The notes: generated by a model from the sequence alone, not told the origin. Shown: positions 51,127 through 61,078, counted from the stretch's first letter. The stretch: DNA of 64,000 nt from Streptococcus gallinaceus (GCF_024170225.1 NZ_JALJXU010000001.1:1-64000), one strand, 5' to 3'. A program made the numbers and translations.

Positions 51127-51561
51127 TTATTTTTTCTCCTTAAAAACAAATAATTTACTCAAAACGTAATTGAGAACGATAACCAACACTTGAGAAATGA
51201 GGGTAGCCACTGCATTGACGAGTTTGATGTCTTGGTTGACAAACTGTCCGATGATGTGAGGGAAGGTATCCACCAAAAGCCATGCAAGAAACATATCGAG
51301 AAGCAGTGTTGTGATTCGGGCTGAGACAAACTTGACCAGTCGTGGGAACCAGCCAGCACTTTCTTGGCGAAAGACAATTTTATCGTTGGTGACAAAGGCA
51401 AATAGAATAGCCACACAGTTTGATAGAAAGACAACAGTTAGCGTGTGGGGGATAAGAGCGAATAGGACAAGTCTTGTTACCATGTAGACCAGTGTGGTCG
51501 CAACGCCAAAGACTAGATAGAGAAAGACTTCGTTTGTCAGTATTTTTTTAATTGTTTTCAT
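51127..51561 (-). CDS. GtrA family membrane protein
   Basis: 144 residues with four membrane helices (about 12-32, 38-56, 78-98, 115-136). YLVFGVATTLVYMVTRLVLF and the FVTNDKIVFRQESAG loop are GtrA signatures. GtrA proteins are thought to help flip or present undecaprenyl-linked sugars for surface polysaccharide decoration. No glycosyltransferase is adjacent, so partner and substrate are unknown. It faces the queT gene. Confidence 0.87.
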   Translation of the reverse strand: MKTIKKILTNEVFLYLVFGVATTLVYMVTRLVLFALIPHTLTVVFLSNCVAILFAFVTNDKIVFRQESAGWFPRLVKFVSARITTLLLDMFLAWLLVDTFPHIIGQFVNQDIKLVNAVATLISQVLVIVLNYVLSKLFVFKEKK

Positions 51562-51591
51562 ATTGATAGTCTATCATTTTTCCGCTAAATA

Positions 51592-51600
51592 TGCTATACT
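51592..51600 (+). promoter_or_regulatory. Extended -10 promoter of queT
   Basis: TG-C-TATACT at 51592-51600, about 20 bases before the riboswitch. Confidence 0.65.
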
Positions 51601-51604
51601 TATC

Positions 51605-51687
51605 AGGTTGCAAGCTAGCAACCCTTGGCACTTCCTCCCTTTAGCCAAGCATATTATAAGCGGTTTAGCCGTTAAAGGAGATAACAA
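51605..51687 (+). ncRNA. preQ1-II riboswitch of queT
   Basis: A first stem GGTTGC-AAGCTA-GCAACC (51606-51623) is followed by CTTGGCA...GCCAAGCATATTATAAG, a GCGGTTTAGCCGT hairpin and AAAGGAGATAAC just before the queT ATG. The CTTGG...CCAAGCATATTA phrase, the GCGG hairpin and the AAAGGAG end are the conserved pieces of the preQ1-II (COG4708) class. The ribosome site lies in the pseudoknot, so preQ1 should shut translation. Boundaries are approximate. Confidence 0.9.
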
Positions 51688-52203
51688 ATGAATACAAGTA
51701 AATGGTCTGTGCGTGATGTAGCACAGGTTGCACTCGTGGCTGCTGTCTATGTCATTTTGACAGTGACTCCCCCTCTTAATGCTATTGCCTATGGAGCTTA
51801 TCAATTCCGTATTTCAGAAATGCTGAATTTCTTGGCTTTTTACAATCGTAAGTATATTGCCGGTTTGACCATTGGCTGCATGATTGCAAATCTCTACAGT
51901 TTTGGCGTCATCGATGTCTTTGTTGGCGGAGGCTCTACCCTTCTTTTTGTGACACTTGGTGTGATTTTGTTTGGCAAGTACAAGAAGGAGCGATTGTTTA
52001 ATGGTTTCTTTAACAAAGCTTTCGTTTATTTCTCAATTTTCTTTTCTTTGTCTATGTTTACCATCGCCCTAGAATTGAAAGTAATTGCAGAAGCACCGTT
52101 CTTTTTGACTTGGTTTACAACGGCTATTGGTGAATTTGCTTCGCTCTTAGTAGGAGCTTGGTTGATTGAAAAAATTAGCCAACGTATTGATTTTACAAAG
52201 TAA
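51688..52203 (+). CDS. queT: Queuosine precursor ECF transporter S component QueT
   Basis: 171 residues, five or six hydrophobic segments. DVAQVALVAAVYVILTVTPP and AYGAYQFRISEMLNFLAFYN identify COG4708/QueT. It is the substrate-binding membrane part of an energy-coupling factor transporter that imports preQ1 or related bases for tRNA queuosine. The ATPases and EcfT are shared and encoded elsewhere. A preQ1-II riboswitch sits immediately upstream, which supports the substrate. Confidence 0.95.
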   Translation: MNTSKWSVRDVAQVALVAAVYVILTVTPPLNAIAYGAYQFRISEMLNFLAFYNRKYIAGLTIGCMIANLYSFGVIDVFVGGGSTLLFVTLGVILFGKYKKERLFNGFFNKAFVYFSIFFSLSMFTIALELKVIAEAPFFLTWFTTAIGEFASLLVGAWLIEKISQRIDFTK

Positions 52204-52221
52204 ACTAGATTTTGGGAGGCA

Positions 52222-52243
52222 GCACCGTTTGGTGCTTTTTTTT
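52222..52243 (+). terminator. Terminator of queT
   Basis: GCACC-GTTT-GGTGC followed by eight Ts. Confidence 0.88.
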
Positions 52244-52282
52244 GTTGTTTTTTGACATATAAAAAACAGTTTGTTCAACATC

Positions 52283-52311
52283 TTGAAATTTGTCCCAAAA
52301 TTAGGTACAAT
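52283..52311 (+). promoter_or_regulatory. Promoter of the GRP sugar transporter gene
   Basis: TTGAAA at 52283-52288, 17 bases, TACAAT at 52306-52311. Confidence 0.7.
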
Positions 52312-52357
52312 AGTGTTTCGTTTGCTTTGACGACAATTTATTATTTAGGAGGAAAAT

Positions 52358-53227
52358 ATGGAAGGAATCATATTAGCGCTCATTCCCATGTTTGCTTGGG
52401 GGAGCATTGGATTTGCAAGCAATAAAATTGGAGGGAAGCCAACACAACAGACATTTGGTATGACACTAGGTGCCTTAGCTTTTGCCTTTGTGGTTTGGTT
52501 GGTCGTTCGTCCAGAGATGACTTGGCAGCTCTGGGTATTTGGGATTATTGGAGGTATCCTTTGGTCCGTTGGTCAATCTGGTCAATTTCAAGCGATGAAA
52601 CACGTTGGGGTATCGATTGCAGGTCCACTTTCAAGTGGGGCTCAATTGGTTCTTGGTAGTCTAGTTGGTGCCTTTTTGTTCCATGAATGGACAAAACCAA
52701 TGCAGTTCGTACTTGGGATGAGTGCCCTTGCCTTGTTGGTCATCGGTTTTTACTTCTCAAGTAAGCAGGACCAGTCTGATGACAATCAAGTAGGCCGTTC
52801 TGTTGATTTGCCAAAAGGATTTCGTGCTCTTGCTTACTCGACAGTGGGCTATGTATCTTACGCTGTCTTGTTTAACAATATCATGAAATTTGAAGCGTTG
52901 GCAGTTATTTTCCCAATGGCTATCGGAATGGTATTAGGTGCCTTGCTGTTTATGTCATTTAAGGTGGATTTGGACATTTTTGTCATCAAAAATGGTTCGG
53001 TCGGTCTGTTGTGGGGAATCGGAAATATCTTCATGCTGCTTGCTGCTGCAAAAGCTGGTCTGGCCATTGCATTTAGCTTTTCACAATTGGGCGTGATTAT
53101 CTCTATCATCGGTGGTATTCTTTTCTTGGGTGAAACAAAAACCAAAAAAGAAATGCGCTGGGTATTGATTGGGATTGCTTGCTTTGTTGCAGGTGCAGTG
53201 TTGTTAGGCATTGTCAAAACCTATTAG
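52358..53227 (+). CDS. GRP family sugar uptake protein (RbsU/GlcU type)
   Basis: 289 residues with ten hydrophobic segments. The N-terminus LALIPMFAWGSIGFASNKIG, GGILWSVGQSGQFQAMKHVG and GETKTKKEMRWVLIGIA match the glucose/ribose porter family of the drug/metabolite superfamily (GlcU, RbsU). It probably carries a sugar by proton symport. The substrate cannot be told; no sugar kinase or regulator is adjacent. It has its own promoter and terminator. Confidence 0.87.
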   Translation: MEGIILALIPMFAWGSIGFASNKIGGKPTQQTFGMTLGALAFAFVVWLVVRPEMTWQLWVFGIIGGILWSVGQSGQFQAMKHVGVSIAGPLSSGAQLVLGSLVGAFLFHEWTKPMQFVLGMSALALLVIGFYFSSKQDQSDDNQVGRSVDLPKGFRALAYSTVGYVSYAVLFNNIMKFEALAVIFPMAIGMVLGALLFMSFKVDLDIFVIKNGSVGLLWGIGNIFMLLAAAKAGLAIAFSFSQLGVIISIIGGILFLGETKTKKEMRWVLIGIACFVAGAVLLGIVKTY

Positions 53228-53236
53228 TAAATCGCA

Positions 53237-53266
53237 AGAGAGACTTGGTAACAGGTCTCTTTTTTT
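53237..53266 (+). terminator. Terminator of the GRP transporter gene
   Basis: AGAGAC/GTCTCT stem with a 10-base loop and seven Ts. Confidence 0.85.
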
Positions 53267-53304
53267 CGTCAAAAAAAGGGCTTACATGTGCTATAATAGA
53301 GACT

Positions 53305-55431
53305 ATGGATAAGAAATACATGAAAATCGCTCAGGATTTGGGCGTATCACTAAAACAAATTGATACTGTCTTGAGTTTGACAGCAGAAGGCAATACTATC
53401 CCTTTCATCGCTCGTTACCGTAAGGAAGCAACGGGAAATCTAGATGAGGTGGTTATCAAGTCAATCATTGATTTGGATAAGTCTCTGACAGCCTTGGCAG
53501 ACCGTAAGCAAACGGTTTTGGCTAAGATTGAGGAGCAGGGAAAATTAACGGATGCCTTGCGTCAAGCAATTGAAGAAGCTGAAAAATTGGCAGATGTGGA
53601 AGAACTCTACCTGCCTTATAAGGAAAAACGTCGGACAAGGGCAACGATTGCGCGTGAAGCAGGACTATTTCCACTGGCTCGCTTGATCTTGCAAAACGTA
53701 GCTGACCTAGAAGCGCAGGCTGAGAACTTTGTAGCAGAAGGCTTTGCGACAGGAAAAGACTGTCTGGCTGGAGCTGTGGATATCTTGGTAGAAGCTATTT
53801 CAGAAGATACCAAATTGCGTGCATGGGTTTACCATGAAATAACAGCCAATTCGAGCTTGCTGTCCCAATTAAAAGACCAAGCAGCCGATGAGAAGCGGAC
53901 TTTTCAGATTTACTATGACTTTTCTGAAAAAGTAGCGAAAATGCAAGGCTATCGGACTTTGGCTCTCAATCGTGGAGAGAGTATTGGTGCCTTGAAAGTG
54001 AGTTTTGAGCACAATTTGGACAAGATGGTTCGTTTCTTCGAAGTGCGTTTTCCACAGAAAAATGCCTATATTGCAGAGGCCATCAACCAAGCCCTCAAAA
54101 AGAAAATCATTCCTGCCATGGAACGCCGTGTGCGGGCTGAATTGACAGAAGTAGCAGAAGAAGGAGCCATTGCCCTCTTCTCTGAAAATCTTCGTAACTT
54201 GCTGTTGGTACCGCCTCTTCGTGGAAAAATGGTCTTGGGCTTTGACCCAGCCTTTCGTACGGGGGCTAAGTTGGCAGTGGTAGACCAGACTGGAAAACTC
54301 CTCACAACGCAAGTGATTCATCCTGTAAAACCAGCTTCTAATGCTCAAATTGCTCAAGCCAAGATTGACTTGGCAGACTTGATTAGCCAGTACGGTGTGG
54401 AAATCATTGCCATCGGAAACGGAACAGCTAGTCGTGAATCAGAAGCTTTTGTGGCGGAGATTTTGCAAGATTTCCCAGAAGTGTCCTACGTCATCGTCAA
54501 CGAAAGTGGGGCTTCTGTCTACTCAGCATCTGAGTTGGCCCGTTATGAATTTCCTGATTTGACGGTTGAAAAACGTTCAGCTATCTCGATTGCCCGACGT
54601 CTTCAGGATCCGTTGGCAGAATTGGTGAAAATTGATCCCAAATCTATCGGTGTCGGTCAATACCAGCATGATGTTAATCAGAAGAAATTGTCAGAAGGCT
54701 TGGACTTTGTAGTGGATACCGTGGTTAACCAAGTTGGTGTCAATGTCAATACAGCTAGCCCATCCTTGCTGGCGCATGTGGCTGGACTCAACAAAACCAT
54801 TTCCGAAAATATCGTGGCTTTCCGTGAGGAAAATGGGGTCTTGACTTCACGTGCACAGTTGAAAAAAGTACCTCGTTTGGGAGACAAAGCTTTTGAACAG
54901 GCAGCAGGTTTCTTGCGTATTCCAGACGCACCGAACTTCTTGGACAATACTGGCGTACACCCAGAGTCTTACCAAGCTGTTCAGGACTTATTTACCCTTT
55001 TAGGAGCTAACGATTTGGCAGAAGCGATACCGCAGTTGAAGGCTCTTAATATTGCACAAACAGCTGAAAAAATCAATATCGGTCAAGAAACGCTCAAAGA
55101 TATTGTCGCTGATTTGTTGAAACCGGGTCGTGATTTACGGGACGAATTTGCTGCGCCAGTTCTCAGACAAGATGTGCTGGACTTTAACGATTTGCAGATT
55201 GGACAAAAACTAGAAGGCGTTGTCCGAAATGTTGTTGACTTTGGTGCCTTTGTTGATATTGGCATTCATGAAGACGGCCTAATCCATATCTCCAATATGA
55301 GTAAAAACTTTATCAAGCACCCTAGTCAAGTGGTGTCTGTTGGTGACTTGGTAACAGTTTGGGTACATAAACTAGACACAGAACGTGAAAAGGTTAACCT
55401 AAGCTTGGTGGCTCCTCGTGAATCTCACTGA
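53305..55431 (+). CDS. tex: Tex-like RNA-binding protein
   Basis: 708 residues from ATG 53305; ATG 53320 is a possible alternative, and TATAAT lies 11 bases before 53305. The N-terminal Tex helices ([17 protein letters not shown]), a YqgF/RNase H-like domain ([18 protein letters not shown]), helix-hairpin-helix units ([20 protein letters not shown]) and a C-terminal S1 domain ([20 protein letters not shown]) occur in the standard order. It binds nucleic acids and affects transcription; the exact role is open. Its end overlaps the sprT-like gene by 14 bases. Confidence 0.95.
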   Translation: MDKKYMKIAQDLGVSLKQIDTVLSLTAEGNTIPFIARYRKEATGNLDEVVIKSIIDLDKSLTALADRKQTVLAKIEEQGKLTDALRQAIEEAEKLADVEELYLPYKEKRRTRATIAREAGLFPLARLILQNVADLEAQAENFVAEGFATGKDCLAGAVDILVEAISEDTKLRAWVYHEITANSSLLSQLKDQAADEKRTFQIYYDFSEKVAKMQGYRTLALNRGESIGALKVSFEHNLDKMVRFFEVRFPQKNAYIAEAINQALKKKIIPAMERRVRAELTEVAEEGAIALFSENLRNLLLVPPLRGKMVLGFDPAFRTGAKLAVVDQTGKLLTTQVIHPVKPASNAQIAQAKIDLADLISQYGVEIIAIGNGTASRESEAFVAEILQDFPEVSYVIVNESGASVYSASELARYEFPDLTVEKRSAISIARRLQDPLAELVKIDPKSIGVGQYQHDVNQKKLSEGLDFVVDTVVNQVGVNVNTASPSLLAHVAGLNKTISENIVAFREENGVLTSRAQLKKVPRLGDKAFEQAAGFLRIPDAPNFLDNTGVHPESYQAVQDLFTLLGANDLAEAIPQLKALNIAQTAEKINIGQETLKDIVADLLKPGRDLRDEFAAPVLRQDVLDFNDLQIGQKLEGVVRNVVDFGAFVDIGIHEDGLIHISNMSKNFIKHPSQVVSVGDLVTVWVHKLDTEREKVNLSLVAPRESH

Positions 55432-55855
55432 TTATGTAAGAGAAGTTTCCAGAGAAGACTTTGGAAAAGAGTTTTCTCATGAGGCTTTTTGGAACAATCG
55501 CTTGCGCTCAACAGGTGGACGATTTTTCCCAAAGGATGGACATCTGGATTTTAATCGGAAAATCCTTGACCAATTTGGCTTGGAAATCTTTCGGAAGATT
55601 GTCCGTCATGAGCTCTGTCATTACCACCTCTATTTTGAGAAAAAGGGCTACAAGCACGGAGACAAGGAATTTAAAGATCTTCTGTCAGCAGTGGACGGTC
55701 TGCGCTATGCGCCAAGTCTTGCCCAGGAAAATGCGTCCTTGCTTTTTTACAGCTGCCGAGATTGCGGGCAAGTCTACCAGCGAAAGAGACGGATAAATGT
55801 GGAAAAATACCGCTGCGGAAAGTGTCGAGGTCGGTTCTTTCTAGTAAAAACATAG
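55418..55855 (+). CDS. SprT family metalloprotease-like protein
   Basis: 145 residues starting with GTG 55418 inside the end of tex. The HExxH motif is [18 protein letters not shown] and a C-terminal zinc ribbon has CRDCGQVYQ followed by [10 protein letters not shown]. This is the SprT-like protein that regularly follows tex in streptococci. A proteolytic role is likely from the motif but unproven. Translation coupling with tex is implied by the overlap. Confidence 0.9.
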   Translation: MNLTDYVREVSREDFGKEFSHEAFWNNRLRSTGGRFFPKDGHLDFNRKILDQFGLEIFRKIVRHELCHYHLYFEKKGYKHGDKEFKDLLSAVDGLRYAPSLAQENASLLFYSCRDCGQVYQRKRRINVEKYRCGKCRGRFFLVKT

Positions 55856-55882
55856 AAATCAGTCCTTGGGCTGATTTCTTTT
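55855..55882 (+). terminator. Terminator of tex-sprT
   Basis: GAAATCAG-TCCTTGGG-CTGATTTC followed by TTTT, directly at the stop codon. Confidence 0.8.
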
Positions 55883-55924
55883 GGGCTAGTCCTTGCTATA
55901 CTATATGAGAATTGAGGTGAAAAC

Positions 55925-56692
55925 ATGGGACAAGAGCAAGAAAGACGTGTCTTGGAGTTGTATGAAAAAGGAGTGCTGACCAAGGAAGAAGCCAAGGCTT
56001 GTTTTTTGGAACTCAATGCGGATAGTGATTTTTTGTTCATTGAAGAAAAGGCGAAATTGGGCTTTACCTTGCCGCATTTTAAAGTTTTTTCATCTAGCAA
56101 ACTCAAGCAAGAATTTACTTTCTCAGCCATTGAATCCATGAAGATTCGTCTGACAGAAGGACGAATCCAATTTCTAAAGCATAAGAAAAACGACTGCGCT
56201 GTCCGTATCGTCTATCCACAACAAGTGGAAGAAGAGGATTTGCCAAAGATTTTCATTGAAGAAGAGCGCCTGTATTTCGATAGTCGTTTCCCGTGTCAGG
56301 TCACCATTTCCCTTCCTGAAAAATGGATGTCTATTTTGGATTTGGACTTGGGACAGGCCGATGCGCGCTTAGATTACCTTCCTTTTGAGGATATTTCAAT
56401 CTATAGTCAGACGGATAAAAAACAACAGGATATCCGTTTGGCAGCACAAGGGAAGTTTTCACAGCACCTATCACTTGCCTTCTGCCATGCCAATGTGCAG
56501 TTGCAATTAGCCAAGAATCAAGGCTTCAATGGAAAGATAGAAAGTCGGACAGGCAAGGTTTGGGTCAATCGCAAGTCTCAAATCAGTCCCTTTACCTATC
56601 AGCAAGAGGGACACTATCCCTTGCAGGTGAAAATGATGACTTTGGACGGTCAACTCAGTTTGAAAGGAATGAAACATGTACGGATTTTATAA
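55925..56692 (+). CDS. DUF4097-like adhesin/envelope-stress protein
   Basis: 255 residues without signal peptide. The N-terminal ERRVLELYEKGVLTKEEAKA is the short helical SHOCT-like domain seen before DUF4097 proteins. The rest is beta-rich with repeated strands (IRLTEGRIQFLKHKK, QVTISLPEKWMSILDLDLGQ), like LiaG-type repeats. Function is unknown; families with this architecture respond to cell-envelope stress. It overlaps the PspC gene by 17 bases, linking the two. Confidence 0.7.
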   Translation: MGQEQERRVLELYEKGVLTKEEAKACFLELNADSDFLFIEEKAKLGFTLPHFKVFSSSKLKQEFTFSAIESMKIRLTEGRIQFLKHKKNDCAVRIVYPQQVEEEDLPKIFIEEERLYFDSRFPCQVTISLPEKWMSILDLDLGQADARLDYLPFEDISIYSQTDKKQQDIRLAAQGKFSQHLSLAFCHANVQLQLAKNQGFNGKIESRTGKVWVNRKSQISPFTYQQEGHYPLQVKMMTLDGQLSLKGMKHVRIL

Positions 56693-56930
56693 GCAAAAAA
56701 GAGGGAAAATTATCTCAGGAGTGCTAGCAGCAGTCGCTAGTCGTTTTAACTGGGATGTCTGGATTACGCGGGGGATTTTTGTAGCTATTGTGGTTCTGTT
56801 TAGAGGATTGGGGCTAGTCGCCTTAGCAGCCTATGTACTGGCAGCAGTCTTACTTCCTTACAAAGAGGATGTGGATGCAGAACGTTTTGGCACTGGGCCA
56901 CGCAAGCGTAAAGATGCGGAGAAGTTATAG
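56676..56930 (+). CDS. PspC domain protein
   Basis: 84 residues. FYKQKRGKIISGVLAAVASR followed by FNWDVWITRGIFVAIVVLF is the PspC signature: a short cytoplasmic start, an amphipathic segment and one or two membrane helices (about 30-62), then a basic tail. PspC proteins belong to phage-shock/Lia-type membrane stress systems. It starts within the DUF4097 gene and the NUDIX gene begins right after its stop. Confidence 0.87.
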   Translation: MYGFYKQKRGKIISGVLAAVASRFNWDVWITRGIFVAIVVLFRGLGLVALAAYVLAAVLLPYKEDVDAERFGTGPRKRKDAEKL

Positions 56931-57431
56931 ATGACTGAGCTATGGAATGCTTTTGATAAGGAGGGAAATCTTCTAGAAGGTCGCATCTTAGACCGTGCCA
57001 CATGGCCGACAGAGGCTGACCTTTATCATTTGGCAGTTAATGTCTGGGTTTGCCATGAAGACGGAGATTGGCTCTTCGTTCGTCGATCACCGCAAAAATC
57101 TCATTTTCCTCTCTACTTTGAGGCTGGGGCTGGAGGTTCTGTTCTCTTGGATGAATCTGCAGAAGAAGCCGCCACTCGTGAATTGAAGGAAGAAACTGGT
57201 TTAGAGGCTAGTGAGTTGAAATCCCTCTTTAACTTTACAGAAGAAGAACACCGGACGCACTTTGCCGTCTATCTGGCCAAGGTTTTTGGTGGAAAAGAGG
57301 TAGCTTACCAAGCATCGGAAACAGACCAACATGTCTGGGTAAAGGAGACAGAAGTGCTACAATTTTTACAAACACATCAGGTTTTTACCAATCAAAAAGA
57401 ACAGATTCTAGCGTATTTGGCCGACAAATAA
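56931..57431 (+). CDS. NUDIX hydrolase, IPP-isomerase-like
   Basis: 166 residues; ATG 56931 directly follows the PspC stop. The NUDIX box is perfect: GGSVLLDESAEEAATRELKE then ETGL. The region HLAVNVWVCHEDGDWLFVRR with QKSHFPLYFEAGAGG resembles the YfcD/IPP-isomerase-like branch. Substrate unknown. The absence of any gap suggests reinitiation on the DUF4097-PspC message. Confidence 0.87.
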   Translation: MTELWNAFDKEGNLLEGRILDRATWPTEADLYHLAVNVWVCHEDGDWLFVRRSPQKSHFPLYFEAGAGGSVLLDESAEEAATRELKEETGLEASELKSLFNFTEEEHRTHFAVYLAKVFGGKEVAYQASETDQHVWVKETEVLQFLQTHQVFTNQKEQILAYLADK

Positions 57432-57515
57432 CTAGGGTCTTTTTCTATGGAAAAACTGTCATTTTTTACACACGGAAACTAGTATCGGTTTTTCAATGTT
57501 TTTTCAATCTAGCTG

Positions 57516-57524
57516 TGATAGACT
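57516..57524 (+). promoter_or_regulatory. Extended -10 promoter before dltR
   Basis: TG-A-TAGACT at 57516-57524, 26 bases before the dltR start. This same motif type is used by the HrtBA-like operon at 12638. Confidence 0.5.
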
Positions 57525-57549
57525 AGTGTGTAGAAAATAGGAGTAATGC

Positions 57550-58227
57550 ATGAAGATTTTAGTAGTCGAAGATGAAAGAAGCATCGCAGAGGCTTTGAAG
57601 GCTATTTTGGAAAGGGAAGGCTATCAAGTCAGTTTGGCTTTTGATGGGGAGTCTGGTCTGGATGAGATCATTAGTGCAGTCTATGACTTGGTACTCTTGG
57701 ACCTCATGTTGCCCAAGCTGGATGGCTTGTCTGTTCTTAGAAAGGCACGCGCCCTGGATATTGATGTACCAGTTATTTGCCTGACAGCCCGTTCGCAACT
57801 TGATGATAAGGTTACTGGACTGGATCAGGGAGCCGATGATTACATTACAAAGCCATTTGAAGTGGATGAATTACTGGCGCGAGTCCGTGTGCAGGTCCGT
57901 CAGTCGGTCAATCAGCAGGCGAATTTACTCAGTATGGGCAATCTGACGCTCAAGACGGACAGTCGGGAGTTGATGTCTTCAGAAGGGAAAATGACGCTTT
58001 CCAATAAAGAATTTCTCTTGATGGAAATATTCTTCCACCATCCCAACCAAGTGCTCTCAAAAGAGCAGCTGATTACCAAGGTTTGGGGGCCAATGGATGA
58101 TTCAGAATACAACCAATTAGAAGTCTTTATGACCTTTATTCGTAAGAAATTGCGCTTCTTGAAAGCCAATGTGGAAATCAAGGCGACACGTGGTCTGGGG
58201 TATTCGATGAAAGAGGCAGAGAAATGA
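57550..58227 (+). CDS. dltR: Response regulator DltR
   Basis: 225 residues, OmpR family: receiver with E7-D8, phospho-acceptor D51 (LLDLMLP), T-A-R and K-P (ITKPFEV), then a winged helix ending ATRGLGYSMKEAEK. Named by synteny with Streptococcus agalactiae, where dltRS lie in front of dltA and control D-alanylation. Its stop overlaps the kinase start by 4 bases. Confidence 0.88.
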   Translation: MKILVVEDERSIAEALKAILEREGYQVSLAFDGESGLDEIISAVYDLVLLDLMLPKLDGLSVLRKARALDIDVPVICLTARSQLDDKVTGLDQGADDYITKPFEVDELLARVRVQVRQSVNQQANLLSMGNLTLKTDSRELMSSEGKMTLSNKEFLLMEIFFHHPNQVLSKEQLITKVWGPMDDSEYNQLEVFMTFIRKKLRFLKANVEIKATRGLGYSMKEAEK

Positions 58228-59384
58228 TTGCCCGTTTACGAAAACAATTTGTCATCGTGACCATGTCGCTTCTGACGGTCGTCGTTGTCTTGCTATTGGC
58301 GGTTAACCATTACTACAGTCAATTTTGGGACAAGATGGATAATTACCGCCTAGTCCGACTGGTTGCTAGCAATCAATACCTGACCAGCCCCAATGATGAG
58401 GAGCTAGCCTTGGTGACCATTCCGCCCAATCAACCAAGCAAGGTTCAGCTGAACAACACGCTCTTGTCCAATGACGAGGTCGAGATTCTCAGTCAAAAAA
58501 TGCTGAAAAAAGGCAAGAAGACTCGGAAATATCAAGATTACATTTACGCCATTAAAGAGAGTAAAGATGGGCAGATTAGTCTAGCCTTCCTAGATACGAC
58601 TTCTTACAAGGACAATCTGGGTCAGTACATTTTGGAAGGAACTTTTGCCATCTTTGGCTTTCTTCTTCTGAGTGGCGTCAGCCTCTATCTATCTCGTTTT
58701 ATCGTCAAGCCAGCTCAGGACGCCCTAGCGCGTGAGAAGCAATTTGTCTCGGATGCGAGCCATGAGTTGAAAACGCCCATCGCAGCTATTCAGGCCAATG
58801 CCCAAGTCTTAAAAAATGAAGGTGCGGACAGTCGCTATTTAGGGCACATCATTTCCGAATCCAAACGCATGGAAGGCTTGGTACAGCAGTTGTTGGGGCT
58901 CACGCGTCTAGAGACGATTCCGCTTCCGTCTAGCGGTAGTCAGTGCAATCTGTCAGCCATTTGTGAGGAGATGCTTCTGACCTACGAAAGTTTGGCTTTT
59001 GAAGAAGGGAAAGTGATTTCTGAGAATATCCTTGCAGATGTGCTGGTCAAGGGAGAAGAATCGCAGTTGAAGCAATTGTTAGCGATTCTCCTAGACAATG
59101 CCATCAAGCATTCAAAATCAGGTAGTTCCATTGATGTGAGCCTAGCACTGAAAAAGAAAAAGGTGCGGATTGTGGTGGCAAATCAGGCCTACCCCTATCC
59201 TCAAGAGGTCATGAGCAATCTTTTCAATCGCTTTTATCAGGCGGAGGAATCGCACCATCAAGCAGAAAGTTTTGGTTTGGGACTAGCTATTGCCAAGGCC
59301 ATTGTAGCCCAGCACAGAGGCACAATCACAGTGGAACAAGCTGACGGACAATTTTTTATCCAGGTGGATTTACCACTTGCTTAA
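58224..59384 (+). CDS. dltS: Sensor histidine kinase DltS
   Basis: 386 residues. Membrane helices at about 8-28 and 138-160 flank an extracellular domain of about 110 residues. H180 (SDASHELKTPIAAI) is the phospho site; the ATPase lobe has LLDNAIKHSKSG and FGLGLAIAKAIV. The G1-type box that usually holds a D-x-G-x-G is replaced by VVANQAYPYPQ, which is odd for an ATP-binding lobe and also seen, as I recall, in CiaH/DltS-like kinases. In GBS DltS is thought to sense teichoic acid charge or cationic peptides. Confidence 0.87.
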   Translation: MIARLRKQFVIVTMSLLTVVVVLLLAVNHYYSQFWDKMDNYRLVRLVASNQYLTSPNDEELALVTIPPNQPSKVQLNNTLLSNDEVEILSQKMLKKGKKTRKYQDYIYAIKESKDGQISLAFLDTTSYKDNLGQYILEGTFAIFGFLLLSGVSLYLSRFIVKPAQDALAREKQFVSDASHELKTPIAAIQANAQVLKNEGADSRYLGHIISESKRMEGLVQQLLGLTRLETIPLPSSGSQCNLSAICEEMLLTYESLAFEEGKVISENILADVLVKGEESQLKQLLAILLDNAIKHSKSGSSIDVSLALKKKKVRIVVANQAYPYPQEVMSNLFNRFYQAEESHHQAESFGLGLAIAKAIVAQHRGTITVEQADGQFFIQVDLPLA

Positions 59385-59408
59385 TGCAGTTAGAAAAGGG
59401 AATGAAGC

Positions 59409-59531
59409 ATGAGTGATTTTTGGAAATTTATGGCAAAAACAGCCCTGTATTTTGTCATATTACTAGTATTGGTTTATTTTTATAGTTACCTGGGACATGG
59501 TCAGGGTAACTTCATCTACAATGAATTTTAG
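59409..59531 (+). CDS. dltX: DltX, small membrane protein of the D-alanylation operon
   Basis: 40 residues: [20 protein letters not shown], one membrane helix (about 12-29), and a conserved C-terminus [11 protein letters not shown]. It lies 25 bases after dltS and overlaps the dltA ribosome site. DltX is required for D-alanylation in several Firmicutes; its C-terminal motif carries the transferred alanine according to recent work on the system. Too short for many gene callers. Confidence 0.9.
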   Translation: MSDFWKFMAKTALYFVILLVLVYFYSYLGHGQGNFIYNEF

Positions 59532-59542
59532 GAGGTAATCTT

Positions 59543-61078
59543 GTGTTACGAGATATGATTGAACAAATAGAGCATTTTGCTGCGGTACAGGGAGAGTTTC
59601 CTGTTTATGATATTTTGGGTCAGGTACATACTTATGCTGATTTGAAGGCGCATTCGGATGCTTTTGCAGCTTACATTGACCAGCAAGAATTGCCAGAAAA
59701 GTCCCCAGTTTTGGTCTTTGGTGGGCAAGAGTATGAAATGTTGGCAACCTTTGTCGGCTTGACCAAGTCGGGACATGCCTACATTCCAGTTGACCAGCAT
59801 TCAGCACTTGACCGCATCGAAGCGATCGTAGAAATCGCACAGCCAAGTTTGATTGTAGCCATTGGTGAATTTCCATTGGAAAATCCTGCTTGTCCTCTTG
59901 TGACACTGGAGCAGATGCAAACAATTTTCCAAGAAAAAGTAACCTATGAACTGACTCATCCTGTTAAAGGCGATGACAATTACTACATCATCTTTACCTC
60001 TGGAACAACTGGTAAACCAAAGGGCGTTCAGATTTCGCATGACAATCTTTTGAGCTTTACTGACTGGATGATTACAGATAAGGAATTTGCGGTTCCAGAA
60101 CGCCCACAGATGTTGGCGCAGCCACCTTATTCATTTGACTTGTCCGTTATGTACTGGGCACCGACCTTGGCAATGGGAGGCACATTGTATGCTCTACCTA
60201 AAGAAGTTATCGGTGATTTCAAGCAACTCTTTGCGACTATTTTAACCCTACCAATCGGTATCTGGACGTCAACTCCGTCATTTGCAGATATGGCCCTCTT
60301 GTCGCCAGACTTTAACGTGGAAAATCTGCCAAACTTGACTCATTTCTATTTTGATGGGGAAGAGTTGACAGTCAAGACAGCTCAAAAATTGCGTCAGCGT
60401 TTCCCACAAGCTCGTATTATCAATGCCTATGGCCCAACGGAGGCGACAGTTGCTTTGTCAGCAGTAGCCATTACAGATGACATGTTAGAAACTTGTGACC
60501 GTTTGCCAATTGGCTACACCAAGGCTGACTCACCGACCTTTGTCATTGATGAAGATGGCAATGTGCTTCCTAACGGCGAGCAGGGAGAAATCATCATCGT
60601 AGGACCAGCCGTTTCAAAAGGTTACCTCAATAACCCTGAAAAAACAGCAGAAGCCTTCTTTGAGTTTCAAGGTCTGCCTGCCTATCATACGGGTGACTTG
60701 GGACGAATGACCGACGAGGGCTTGCTCCTATATGGCGGTCGAATGGATTTCCAAATTAAATTCAACGGATACCGTATCGAGTTAGAAGACGTTTCTCAGA
60801 ATTTGAATAAGTCTCAGTATATCAAGTCAGCAGTAGCTGTTCCGCGCTACAACAAGGACCACAAAGTACAAAATCTATTAGCCTATGTCCTCTTGAAAGA
60901 AGGAGTTGCCGAGCAATTTGACCGAGAATTGGACATCACAAAAGCTATCAAAGAAGACTTGAAAGACATCATGATGGACTACATGATGCCATCCAAATTC
61001 TTCTACCGTGAGGAATTACCATTGACACCAAATGGCAAAATCGATATCAAAGGACTCATGGCTGAGGTGAATTCTTAA
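59543..61078 (+). CDS. dltA: D-alanine--poly(phosphoribitol) ligase subunit DltA
   Basis: 511 residues starting at GTG 59543, chosen because GGAGGT lies 6 bases upstream (ATG 59555 would be 18 away). Adenylation motifs: [15 protein letters not shown] (about 150-164), [24 protein letters not shown] and the terminal [10 protein letters not shown] lysine. It activates D-alanine and loads it onto DltC. It is followed by dltB with a TAATG overlap. Confidence 0.96.
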   Translation: MLRDMIEQIEHFAAVQGEFPVYDILGQVHTYADLKAHSDAFAAYIDQQELPEKSPVLVFGGQEYEMLATFVGLTKSGHAYIPVDQHSALDRIEAIVEIAQPSLIVAIGEFPLENPACPLVTLEQMQTIFQEKVTYELTHPVKGDDNYYIIFTSGTTGKPKGVQISHDNLLSFTDWMITDKEFAVPERPQMLAQPPYSFDLSVMYWAPTLAMGGTLYALPKEVIGDFKQLFATILTLPIGIWTSTPSFADMALLSPDFNVENLPNLTHFYFDGEELTVKTAQKLRQRFPQARIINAYGPTEATVALSAVAITDDMLETCDRLPIGYTKADSPTFVIDEDGNVLPNGEQGEIIIVGPAVSKGYLNNPEKTAEAFFEFQGLPAYHTGDLGRMTDEGLLLYGGRMDFQIKFNGYRIELEDVSQNLNKSQYIKSAVAVPRYNKDHKVQNLLAYVLLKEGVAEQFDRELDITKAIKEDLKDIMMDYMMPSKFFYREELPLTPNGKIDIKGLMAEVNS

